Assembly (NCBI RefSeq): GCF_010499265.1 | Contig: NZ_JAAGSC010000041.1 | Coordinates: forward strand, 1-49,470 | Reading direction: 5' to 3' | DNA from: Wenzhouxiangella limi | Lineage (GTDB): Bacteria; Pseudomonadota; Gammaproteobacteria; Xanthomonadales; Wenzhouxiangellaceae | DNA length: 49,470 nt | Shown here: piece after piece, positions 1 through 7,772 of the stretch | How positions within the stretch are numbered: the first letter of the stretch is position 1 | Layout: the number at the start of each line of letters is the position of its first letter | The notes under the pieces: model-generated | What the model saw: the letters and a program-made list of their open reading frames with translations, nothing else | Databases searched by the model: none | Told to the model about the DNA's origin: nothing | Program-made: the position numbers and the translations under genes

Positions 1-60
1 TCATTGGAATCAGACATGTTTCCACTCCGTTAGCGCCCTGAATGTTACAGATAAAACCGA

Positions 61-1062
61 TCAGGAACTGTTGGACTGGATGTTGACACACAGGGTTGCG
101 CCGCTGGTGCCGCCACCCCAAGTGTCCGACCGAATTCCGCTCGACTCCTTGTCGGGGGCTGTGCGGCCGCTGGTGAATACGTACGCATTGATACGGGGGC
201 AGTCCTTCACGATCGCGGTCGCATGGGTGGCTAGATAAATGTCAATCCGCTGTTTGCTCTTGTTCTCAGTGTTGCGCCAGTAGTCGCCTTCGATGTCGGC
301 CCAGCGGATCATGCCGATCTCGCCGATGCGCTGGCCGGTGCATAGAGCCAGCCGCAGCGCGTGGCCGTAGGGGTAGCCTGCCAGTTCGCACGCTCGCCAC
401 AGGATTCGGATTTCGGCCCGGTCTAGCGTCCGTGACCGCTTCAAGGGCTTGGTTGGGTTCTTCAGGCCGACGGCAGGGTTCGCCGGCAGGTCGTACCGAT
501 CCAGCGCGTATTGGAACAGTTGCCGGATGATCGATGCCGCTTGATTCGCGCCGGATGCGCTGATTTGGCGCTGCGCATCCAGAAACCGAATCAGGTCGCC
601 ACGGGTGATGTCGGCGGCATCGTGCCCTCGGAACGCCTCCACGATCCGCGCCAGCAGATAGGCGTAATTGACGCGGGTGCTTTCGGCCAGCCCGTCGAAA
701 TGGTGGCGCTGCCATTCCTCAGCCAACTTCTCGAACAGTCGCTTCTGATCTCGATCTCGGGATGTGCGCTGCTCGGCCCTTTGACGCGCCTGTTCGGCTT
801 TCGGATGCTTGCCAGTGGCGATGGTTTCCTCGATGCGCCCGACCTCTTGGCGGGCATCGGCGATGCCGACCGAGGGCCAGTCGCCCAGCTTTAGACGGCA
901 CAGTTTGCCGTCTATCCGGCGGAGGTAATTCCAGACTGCACCGCGTGGCCCGATCCGAAACACCAGCCCTTGTGTCAGGATGTCGCGGTAGTCCGTTTGG
1001 GTGTGGTGTTCCTGCCGCAGCAGGGCCTCGATCTTCTTCTGACTGACCTTGATTGCGGGCAT
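61..1062 (-). pseudogene. Truncated P4-type tyrosine integrase
   Basis: The product would catalyse site-specific integration of a mobile element. The 333-residue frame has an N-terminal DUF4102 arm-binding domain (about 1-90), a SAM-like core-binding domain (about 110-195) and the start of the catalytic domain. The first catalytic Arg is visible in GQRIGEI and a beta-hairpin Lys in ENKSK. After VFTSGR (about residue 300) the sequence stops resembling an integrase: the HxLR, HxxR and Tyr motifs are absent, and the frame closes on a short Gly/Ser/Thr-rich tail. Family members usually have about 400 residues. The start at 1062 is supported by AAAGG seven bases upstream on the minus strand. The gene lies next to a tRNA-Thr 3' fragment, as expected for an integrase by its attachment site. 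I infer an inactive remnant. The tail reads into other DNA, so a deletion or insertion junction is more likely than a simple frameshift. Confidence 0.85.
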
Positions 1063-1070
1063 CAGTAGGC

Positions 1071-1098
1071 CTTTCTAGGTAACTTTCTAGGTAACTTT
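1071..1098. repeat. 12-bp tandem repeat upstream of the integrase
   Basis: CTTTCTAGGTAA occurs twice back to back (1071-1082 and 1083-1094), followed by a further CTTT. The inverse element GTTACCT follows at 1105-1111. Repeats just upstream of an integrase are often arm-type binding sites for the integrase or its excisionase. That role is inference here. Confidence 0.6.
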
Positions 1099-1228
1099 GG
1101 CTATGTTACCTGAAGTTAAGGCGTGTTATGGTCTGATGTCAATATTTTGATAAAACCCAATAAATTAAGGATTTGAAGGGCAGTTTCGGGTTATATGTTG
1201 TTCGGCTAAGATAAGATGCAGCATCATT

Positions 1229-1273
1229 TTTGTAATCAGAGGGTCGGGAGTTCGAATCTCTCAGCCGGCACCA
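1229..1273 (+). other. tRNA-Thr(UGU) 3'-half fragment, probable attachment site
   Basis: The 45 bases match the 3' half of a tRNA-Thr from the anticodon loop (TTTGTAA, anticodon TGT) onward. They include the 3' anticodon stem, a 5-nt variable loop, a T arm GGGAG-TTCGAAT-CTCTC, acceptor strand AGCCGGC, discriminator A and CCA. The bases just before (1224-1228, TCATT) do not pair with the 3' anticodon stem, and no D arm with a GG loop is visible, so this is not a working tRNA. A break exactly at the anticodon loop is typical of the identity block duplicated when P4-type integrases insert at tRNA 3' ends. The host side would be to the right. The intact tRNA should lie outside the window on the left. 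Confidence 0.75.
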
Positions 1274-1304
1274 GTTCAATCAAGCTTGTTCGCCAGTTTC
1301 CGGT

Positions 1305-1559
1305 CTACGGTTCCGAACGCTTATTTTCCTCATTAACCAAAAGTCTCCGGAACACCAGCAGGACGCCGCCGAGCCCAATCAGCAAAAGCCCGCCCAGCAG
1401 AAAAGGCAGCATCCAGAAGGCCATCGACTGATCGGCGGTACCGGCGACAGACCATGCTTCAAATGCATAGAGCCCGATCGCAGTCGTGCCGGCAGCGATC
1501 AGTGAACCGCTTATCAGCAACAAGATCCGGGCGCGGAAACTGCGGTCTTGACAAGTCAT
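1305..1559 (-). CDS. Small two-TM membrane protein, hypothetical
   Basis: I do not recognise this 84-residue protein. It has a short basic N-terminus and two hydrophobic segments, about residues 13-35 and 46-72, followed by a basic tail (FRRLLVNEENKRSEP), so it is probably an inner-membrane protein with both ends in the cytoplasm. I chose the ATG at 1557-1559 because AGGGG precedes it on the minus strand. A longer in-frame start at 1640 would add 27 residues rich in His and Thr with no supporting ribosome site. It is the first gene on the host side of the tRNA-Thr fragment and is divergent from queC. Confidence 0.5.
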   Translation of the reverse strand: MTCQDRSFRARILLLISGSLIAAGTTAIGLYAFEAWSVAGTADQSMAFWMLPFLLGGLLLIGLGGVLLVFRRLLVNEENKRSEP

Positions 1560-1721
1560 TACTAGCCCCTGCTGTCGAGATGTGCGGGTACATGTCTTGA
1601 GTGCATCGTGGTGATGGTATCCGGGGTCGAAGTGCAGCACCAGCCACAGGGCTCTGGAACTGGATCACCCACTTTGCCGTATCTTATGCAGGCCGAAACG
1701 ATCAACCCGCGGAGACCGTCG

Positions 1722-2441
1722 ATGAGCGAAATAGCGAGAAAAGCCGTCATCCTGCTCAGCGGCGGGCTGGATTCGGCCACCGCGCTCGCCATGGCCTCGG
1801 CCGCCGGCTTCGAGTGTTTCGCCCTGTCGTTTCGCTACGGCCAGCGCCACAGCGTCGAGCTCGATTGCGCACAGCGACTCGCCAAAGCCATGGGTGCCAG
1901 GGAGCACCACATCGTCGACTTCGATCTGCGCCATTTCGGCGGCTCGGCGCTGACCAGCGACGTGGAAGTGCCCAAGGGTCGCACCATGGATGACATGGAT
2001 TACATGAGCGCCGACATTCCGATCACCTACGTGCCGGCGCGCAACACGGTGTTTTTGTCCTTCGGCCTGGCCTGGGCCGAGGTGCTCGAGTCCTTCGACA
2101 TCTTCATTGGGGTCAATGCGCTGGATTATTCCGGCTACCCCGACTGTCGGCCGGAGTACATCGCCGCCTTCCAGACCATGGCCAACCTGGCGACCCGTTC
2201 CGGGGTTGAGGGTCGCGGGGCCCTGACCATCCATACGCCGCTGATCGAACTGACCAAGGGCGAGATCATTGGCAAGGGCGTGGACCTGGGCGTGGACTAC
2301 GCCATGACCAGCAGTTGCTACGACCCGGACCCGCACGGTCGACCCTGCGGCCAGTGCGACTCCTGCCTGCTGCGCAAGAAGGGTTTTGCCGAGGCCGGCC
2401 TGCCGGACCCGCTGTACGTGAAGTTCGGGATGGGCGAATGA
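1722..2441 (+). CDS. queC: 7-cyano-7-deazaguanine (preQ0) synthase QueC
   Basis: QueC converts 7-carboxy-7-deazaguanine to preQ0 with ATP and ammonia, the last step of preQ0 synthesis for queuosine in tRNA. The 239-residue protein has the PP-loop motif SGGLDS at residues 13-18. Near the C-terminus four zinc-binding cysteines are spaced as in the family: C199, C209, C212 and C215 (CGQCDSC). Length is normal. The ATG at 1722 is preceded by GGAG; an upstream in-frame ATG at 1608 adds a low-complexity, unconserved extension. The stop overlaps the start of queD (ATGA), and queE follows, so the three genes form one preQ0 operon. No queF was seen in the window. Confidence 0.95.
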   Translation: MSEIARKAVILLSGGLDSATALAMASAAGFECFALSFRYGQRHSVELDCAQRLAKAMGAREHHIVDFDLRHFGGSALTSDVEVPKGRTMDDMDYMSADIPITYVPARNTVFLSFGLAWAEVLESFDIFIGVNALDYSGYPDCRPEYIAAFQTMANLATRSGVEGRGALTIHTPLIELTKGEIIGKGVDLGVDYAMTSSCYDPDPHGRPCGQCDSCLLRKKGFAEAGLPDPLYVKFGMGE

Positions 2442-3529
2442 CGCAAGAAAGGCTGATGCACGCGGCCAGCGTGCCCTTCGAGGCCGCGCGCGAACTCGAC
2501 ATCCTGCCCCAAGGGCACCGCGCCAGAGGCCTTCACGGCCACAGCTTCCGGGCCCGGGTTCGGGCCAGCCTGCCTGAGGACTGGGCGCAGTTCAAAGGGG
2601 TTGAGACCGACGATCTGGAGCGCGCCCTGGCCGGGTGCGTGCGAGGCCTCGATTACCGTTACCTGAACGATCAGCTCGCCGTCCCGACCGACGAAAACCT
2701 GGCCCGCTGGATTCGCGAGCGCGTCGACATTCCCGGCCTGGACAGCATCGGCATACGGAGTGCCGCCGACCGGGGCGCCGATATCGACCCCCACGGCCAG
2801 GTCCATGTCTGGCGCCGGTTTCGGTTCGAGTCCGCCCACCAGCTGCCCAACGTCCCGCCCGGGCATAAATGCGGGCGCATGCACGGTCACGGCTTTGTGG
2901 TCGCCGTGCACTGCAAGCAGGGCGAGCACGGGATGGGGATGGATTCCGATCAGCTCGAACGCTGCTGGCAGCCGCTCCACCAAGAACTCGACCACGCCTG
3001 CCTGAACGACATCCCGGGATTGGACAATCCCACCAGCGAGCATATCGCCGGCTGGATCTGGCGGCGTTTGCAGCAGACCCTGCCCGATCTGTCCTGGGTC
3101 ACGGTGTATGAAACCGCGACCGCCGGCTGCAGCCATGACGGCGAGCACTACCGGATCTGGAAGGAAATGAGCCTGGATAGCGCCGTGCGTCTAAACAATG
3201 CGCCGCAGGGCGACCGGCGCCGTCGCATTCATGGCCACAGCTTTACCGTTCGACTCCACCTATTGGCAGGGCTGGACCAGGTCATGGGCTGGGTGATGGA
3301 CTACGGTGACGTCAAGACGCTGTTCCGCCCGGTGTTCGAGCGGCTCGATCACCAGCCGCTGCATGGATTGCCCGACCTCGCCGATACCGATCCGGCCAGC
3401 CTGGCGCGCTGGACCCGGCGCGCAATCGGCGACCAGCTGCCGGCGCTGGATCGAATCGACTTCTACCAGACCCCAGGCTGCGGCGCCATCCTGTCCTGGG
3501 GCGCGCGGCCCCCGGCCCTGCCGATCTGA
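2438..3529 (+). CDS. queD: QueD-type 6-carboxytetrahydropterin synthase, three tandem modules
   Basis: QueD makes 6-carboxy-5,6,7,8-tetrahydropterin from dihydroneopterin triphosphate, an early preQ0 step. A normal QueD has about 120 residues; this protein has 363 and contains three PTPS-like modules. The middle one (about 123-238) looks fully catalytic: zinc ligand in SAH (134), Cys145 in [13 protein letters not shown] at 149-151, LDHACLND at 184-191, NPTSE and the ET pair at 225-226. Module 1 (about 11-120) keeps HGH (33-35) but has Arg for the first zinc His, no Cys, and Tyr in LDYRYLND. Module 3 (about 243-357) keeps HGH (265-267) and LDH but has Val for the first zinc His and no Cys. I infer two non-catalytic modules around one active centre, perhaps an intramolecular version of the usual oligomer. 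The start overlaps the queC stop, and queE begins two bases after the stop. Confidence 0.9.
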   Translation: MTQERLMHAASVPFEAARELDILPQGHRARGLHGHSFRARVRASLPEDWAQFKGVETDDLERALAGCVRGLDYRYLNDQLAVPTDENLARWIRERVDIPGLDSIGIRSAADRGADIDPHGQVHVWRRFRFESAHQLPNVPPGHKCGRMHGHGFVVAVHCKQGEHGMGMDSDQLERCWQPLHQELDHACLNDIPGLDNPTSEHIAGWIWRRLQQTLPDLSWVTVYETATAGCSHDGEHYRIWKEMSLDSAVRLNNAPQGDRRRRIHGHSFTVRLHLLAGLDQVMGWVMDYGDVKTLFRPVFERLDHQPLHGLPDLADTDPASLARWTRRAIGDQLPALDRIDFYQTPGCGAILSWGARPPALPI

Positions 3530-3531
3530 CG

Positions 3532-4167
3532 ATGACCTACTCGGCCAAGGAAATTTTCTACACCCTGCAGGGGGAGGGCGGCAACGTCGGTCGGGCGGCG
3601 GTGTTCCTGCGCTTTGCCGGCTGCAACCTGTGGTCCGGACTGGAGCGCGATCGGGCGGCCGCGGTGTGCAGTTTCTGCGACACCGACTTCGTCGGCACCG
3701 ACGGCCCGGGCGGCGGCAAGTTCACCAGCTCCGAGGATCTGGCCGAAGCGGTCGCGAGTCACTGGCCGGGCGCGGCCGAGGGTCGAGGTCTGGTGGTGTG
3801 CACCGGCGGCGAGCCCTTGCTGCAGCTCGATGAAACGGCGATCGAAGCGCTGCACGCGCGCGGCTTCGAGATCGCCGTGGAGACCAACGGCACCATCGCC
3901 GCACCGGCCGGCATCGACTGGCTGTGCGTCAGCCCCAAGGCCAACGCCGAGCTCAAGCAGTCCTCGGGCGATGAGCTCAAGCTGGTCTACCCGCAGCAGC
4001 TGGCGCGGCCTGAACAGTTCGAGGGCCTGGACTTTCGCCACTTCCTGCTCCAGCCCATGGACGGGCCGGAGCTGGAACGCAACACCCGCCTGACCATCGA
4101 GTACTGCCTCAAGCACCCGCAGTGGCGCTTCAGCCTGCAGACCCACAAGGTGATCGGGGTGCGATAG
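3532..4167 (+). CDS. queE: 7-carboxy-7-deazaguanine synthase QueE, radical SAM
   Basis: QueE is a radical SAM enzyme that turns the QueD product into 7-carboxy-7-deazaguanine. The 211-residue protein carries three cluster cysteines, C31, C46 and C49. This is the CX14CX2C spacing known from a proteobacterial QueE subtype rather than the classical CX3CX2C. Other signs are the start YSAKEIFYTLQGEG, the GGEPLL motif and the ending near TGWRFSLQTHKVIGV-like sequence (here QWRFSLQTHKVIGVR). It begins two bases after queD and closes the queC-queD-queE unit. recC begins 59 bases downstream. Confidence 0.95.
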   Translation: MTYSAKEIFYTLQGEGGNVGRAAVFLRFAGCNLWSGLERDRAAAVCSFCDTDFVGTDGPGGGKFTSSEDLAEAVASHWPGAAEGRGLVVCTGGEPLLQLDETAIEALHARGFEIAVETNGTIAAPAGIDWLCVSPKANAELKQSSGDELKLVYPQQLARPEQFEGLDFRHFLLQPMDGPELERNTRLTIEYCLKHPQWRFSLQTHKVIGVR

Positions 4168-4226
4168 TGGCCGTCAGCGCTGCGCCAGGCGAAATGCGGC
4201 GTCGTGCTTGCCGATATGATGACTTG

Positions 4227-7200
4227 ATGGTGACTCGAATCGAAAGCGGTCTGGCGGTGCTGCAGTCCAATCGGCCCGAAGATCTGCGCCAGCTGCTGGT
4301 CTCCCGGCTGGGCCGGGCACCGCTGGCGCCGCTGGAAGACGAGATCATCCTGGTCCAGTCCGGCGGTATCGGCCGCTGGCTGCAGCTGGGCATGGCCGAA
4401 AGCGTCGGTGACGACGAGCTGAGCGGCGGGCTGGGCATCAGCGCCAGCGTGCGCACGCTGCTGCCGGCGCGCTTCTTGTGGGAGGCCTACCGCCAGGTGT
4501 TGGGCGAGCAGCGCCTGCCCGAGCACTCGCTGTTCGACGCCGAGCGCCTGCGCTGGCTGATCTATCGGCTGCTCGACAGTCTGCTCGGCCGCCCGGGCTT
4601 CGAGCCGATCACCGGCTACCTGGCGGTGGAGCCCGGCGATGCCTGGCGCCGCTTTCAGCTCGCCGGGCGTGTGGCCGACCTGTTCGAGGCCTACCAGTTC
4701 TTTCGCGCCGACTGGCTGCTGGACTGGGAGGCCGGTCGCGATCGGCTGCGCCTGGCCGGACGCTCCAGCCAGCCGCTGCCGGCCGAGCAGGCCTGGCAGC
4801 CGGTGCTGTGGCGGGCCCTGATCGAGCAGGCCGGCGCCGCCGGCGGCCAGCACCGGGCACGCCTGCACGCCGATTTTGTCGCCGCGCTTGAAGACAGCGG
4901 GCAAGCGTTTCCAGACCTGCCCCGGCGGGTCAGCGTGTTCGGCATCAGTTCGTTGCCCGAGCAGAGCCTGCGCGCGCTGGCGGCGCTGGCCCGGCGGATC
5001 GAGGTCCTGGTCTTCGTCCACAATCCCAGCCGCTATTTCTGGGGCAACCTGGTCGAAGCGCGCGACGACTACCGGCGCTGGAATCCGCGCCATCCGCTCA
5101 AGACCGGCATGCCCGACCGGGCGCTGGCCGAGACCGAGATCAGCGACTGGGGCAACCCGCTGCTGGCGTCCTGGGGCAAGCAGGGCCGCGACTTCATCGG
5201 CCTGCTCGATCGCATGGACCGGCCCGAGGACTATCGCCACTGGTTCGACGATCGTATCGACCTGTTTTCCGACTTCGCCCGGAACGACCATGCCCCCCTG
5301 CTGGCGCAGCTGCAGCAGGATATCCTGGAGCTGGAGCCGCCGCCGTCGCCCGACCGGCGCAGCCAGATCGGGCGCAACGACGAGTCCATCGTTTTCACCA
5401 TCGCCCACAGCCGCCAGCGCGAGGTCGAGATCCTGCACGATCATCTGCTGGCCGCGTTCGAAGACGACCCCAGGCTGCAGCCGCGCGACGTGATCGTGAT
5501 GGTGCCCGACATCGAGGACTACGCGCCGCACGTCGAGGCGGTGTTCGGTCGCTTTGCCGGCGGCGAAGGCCAGTCATCGCGCGACGAACGCCAGATACCT
5601 TTCTCGATTGCCGATCGCAGCGATCGGGCCGGTTCGTCGCTGCTGCGCGTGGTCGAGGTTCTGCTGAGCCTGCCGCGCTGGCGCTTTACCGCCGCCGAGG
5701 TGCTGGACCTGCTGCGCCAGCCCGCGGTGCGCGCGCGCTTCGGGATGCAGGCATCAGATCTGGATCTGGCCGAACGCTGGCTCGACCAGGCCGGCGTGCG
5801 CTGGGGCCTGGACGGCGCCCACCGCGATGCGCTGCTGGACATGACTGGCGCGTTCGAGCAAAACAGCTGGCGCTTTGGGCTGGACCGCATGATGCTGGGC
5901 TACGCCAGCGGCGACCCCCTCGAGCATGCCGGCATCCTGGCTTTCGATGAAGTCAGCGCCGGCGAGGCGCCCCTGGTCGCGCAGCTGGCCGGGGTGGTCG
6001 AGCAGCTGGGCCACTGGCGAACGGTTCTGGACACCCCGGCCACGCCGACCGAGTGGGGCGCGCGCCTGGGCGCCCTGGTCGAGGCGTTCCTGGCGCCGGC
6101 GGACGACGAGGAGGCGCTGGCCCGCCACCGCTTCGACGCGGCCGTGACCGAGCTGCTCGACGGCATGCGCCAGGCCGGGCTCGACCAGCCGATCGCGCTG
6201 GAGGTGGTCCGCGACGCGCTGCTGGCCAGCCTGGACACGCACGGCCCTTCCAGCCGCTTTCTGGCCGGCCGGGTGAATTTCTGTACCCTGCTGCCGATGC
6301 GGGCCATCCCGTTTCGCCGCGTCTGCCTGCTGGGCATGAACGACGGCGAGTATCCGCGCACCCGCAAGCCGGCCGATTTCGACCTGATGGAAGCGCACCG
6401 CCGGCCGGGCGATCGCAGCCGGCGTGAAGACGATCGCTACCTGTTTCTCGAGGCTTTGCTGTCGGCGCGCGAACAGCTCTACGTCAGCTGGGTGGGTCGC
6501 AGTATTCGCGACAATGCGCCGATTCCGCCCTCGGTGCTGGTCGGGCAGCTGCGCGACGCGATCACGGCCGGCTGGACCCTGGCCACAGGTGTGCAAGAAG
6601 AAACCGGGCTGGTCGACCATCTGACCACCGCCCACCCGCTGCAGCCGTTCAGCCGGGAGTATTTCCGCCCCGGCCAGACCCGGCTGATCACCTACGCGCG
6701 CGAATGGGGCGAGGTCTGGGACCCGGGGCGCGAGCGCGAAGCGGGTTCGGCCGGGCTGGCGCTGGCGTGGCCTGAGCAGGCAGTGAGGCTGCGCGAGCTG
6801 GCGCGGTTTTATCGCCGGCCGGCGTCGGTGCTGGTGCAGCAGCGCCTGCGCGCCCGCCTGCTGCGCAGCGACGATATCGGCGTCATCGCCAGCGACGAGC
6901 CGCTGGAGCTCGGCGGCCTGGCGCGCTGGCAGCTGCTCGACGACTTGCTCGCCGCGCTGGCCGAGGGGCCGGACCCGGGCCAACGGCTGGGTCGGTTCCA
7001 GCAACAGCTTCGCCAGGCCCGCCTGGCTGGACGGCTGCCGCCGGGGCCGGTCGGCGAGGCGATGGCGACCGAAGCGTTGGAGCAGGCCGACGAGATTGCC
7101 CGGCGCTACGTCCAGGCGCTCGACCCGCTCGGGCCGCCGACCGAGGACCTGGCCATCGACCGGGCAGTACACCTTAAGCTAAGCGGCAGCCAGGGCCGGG

Positions 7201-7772
7201 TTCGAATCGAGGATTGCTTGAGCGGTCTGCGCGCCGACCAGGATGCGGGGCTCAGCCGGGTCTGTCTGCTGGCCAGCGGCATCGGCAATGCCAGCACGCC
7301 GGCCTGGGACAAGCTGGCCGGGTACTGGCCCGATCACCTGGCCGCCTGCGCCGCCGGCCAGTCGCTGCGCACCGTGCTGGTCGGCAAGGACAAGACGCTG
7401 GCGCTGGAGCCCGTGGAACCCGCGCTGGCCGGCGATTGGCTTGAGCGCCTGGTCGAGTGCTGGCTGGTCGCCCAGACCGGTCCGATCCCGGCCGCGCCGC
7501 TGGCTTCCTGTGCCTACCTGAAAGCCTATTACGCTGATCTCGACAAGGCCCGTGAGCCGGGGCTGGAAAAAGCGCTGGACAAGGCAGCGCAGGCCTTTGC
7601 GGGCGGGCCGTTCGCGCCAGGCGACCTCGGCAAGGACCCGTCGCTGGCGCGGCTCTACCCCGACTTCGATGCCCTGCTGGCAGACGATGGCGGCGACGCA
7701 TTCCGGGCCTGGTCGGAGCGTCTTTACGGTCCGCTGGTGCGGGCTTTCCTCGACCAGGGCAAGCGCCGATGA
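4227..7772 (+). CDS. recC: Exodeoxyribonuclease V subunit gamma, RecC
   Basis: RecC is the scaffold of the RecBCD helicase-nuclease. It splits the DNA strands and reads Chi sites during double-strand break repair. The 1181-residue length fits the family (about 1120 in E. coli). Typical segments are EIILVQSGGIGRWLQ near the N-terminus, VFGISSLPEQSLRAL, and RAIPFRRVCLLGMNDGEYPR followed by FDLMEAHRRPGDRSRREDDR in the inactivated helicase-like region. I chose ATG 4227 because homology begins there; an upstream in-frame start at 4122 would overlap queE. No strong Shine-Dalgarno sequence is visible. The stop overlaps the recB start by four bases. No protease gene (ptrA in E. coli) lies between recC and recB. 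Confidence 0.95.
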   Translation: MVTRIESGLAVLQSNRPEDLRQLLVSRLGRAPLAPLEDEIILVQSGGIGRWLQLGMAESVGDDELSGGLGISASVRTLLPARFLWEAYRQVLGEQRLPEHSLFDAERLRWLIYRLLDSLLGRPGFEPITGYLAVEPGDAWRRFQLAGRVADLFEAYQFFRADWLLDWEAGRDRLRLAGRSSQPLPAEQAWQPVLWRALIEQAGAAGGQHRARLHADFVAALEDSGQAFPDLPRRVSVFGISSLPEQSLRALAALARRIEVLVFVHNPSRYFWGNLVEARDDYRRWNPRHPLKTGMPDRALAETEISDWGNPLLASWGKQGRDFIGLLDRMDRPEDYRHWFDDRIDLFSDFARNDHAPLLAQLQQDILELEPPPSPDRRSQIGRNDESIVFTIAHSRQREVEILHDHLLAAFEDDPRLQPRDVIVMVPDIEDYAPHVEAVFGRFAGGEGQSSRDERQIPFSIADRSDRAGSSLLRVVEVLLSLPRWRFTAAEVLDLLRQPAVRARFGMQASDLDLAERWLDQAGVRWGLDGAHRDALLDMTGAFEQNSWRFGLDRMMLGYASGDPLEHAGILAFDEVSAGEAPLVAQLAGVVEQLGHWRTVLDTPATPTEWGARLGALVEAFLAPADDEEALARHRFDAAVTELLDGMRQAGLDQPIALEVVRDALLASLDTHGPSSRFLAGRVNFCTLLPMRAIPFRRVCLLGMNDGEYPRTRKPADFDLMEAHRRPGDRSRREDDRYLFLEALLSAREQLYVSWVGRSIRDNAPIPPSVLVGQLRDAITAGWTLATGVQEETGLVDHLTTAHPLQPFSREYFRPGQTRLITYAREWGEVWDPGREREAGSAGLALAWPEQAVRLRELARFYRRPASVLVQQRLRARLLRSDDIGVIASDEPLELGGLARWQLLDDLLAALAEGPDPGQRLGRFQQQLRQARLAGRLPPGPVGEAMATEALEQADEIARRYVQALDPLGPPTEDLAIDRAVHLKLSGSQGRVRIEDCLSGLRADQDAGLSRVCLLASGIGNASTPAWDKLAGYWPDHLAACAAGQSLRTVLVGKDKTLALEPVEPALAGDWLERLVECWLVAQTGPIPAAPLASCAYLKAYYADLDKAREPGLEKALDKAAQAFAGGPFAPGDLGKDPSLARLYPDFDALLADDGGDAFRAWSERLYGPLVRAFLDQGKRR

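Noticed and set aside
1201-1273. Complete tRNA gene
   Set aside because: An acceptor-like TTCGGCT exists at the right distance, but there is no D arm and the 5' anticodon stem does not pair, so only the 3' half is tRNA-like.
1560-1721. preQ1 riboswitch in front of queC
   Set aside because: I could not see the preQ1 aptamer pattern (loop with CTA and the A-rich tail); a promoter is more likely here.
1722-4167. 7-deazaguanine DNA modification island (dpd)
   Set aside because: queC, queD and queE are ordinary queuosine genes; no DpdA-like transferase or restriction genes are present, and the nearby element is a remnant.
3987-5531. 514-residue open frame on the minus strand inside queE and recC
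   Set aside because: It has the Gln/Arg/Ala-rich composition of an antisense frame in GC-rich DNA, and recC on the other strand is clearly coding.
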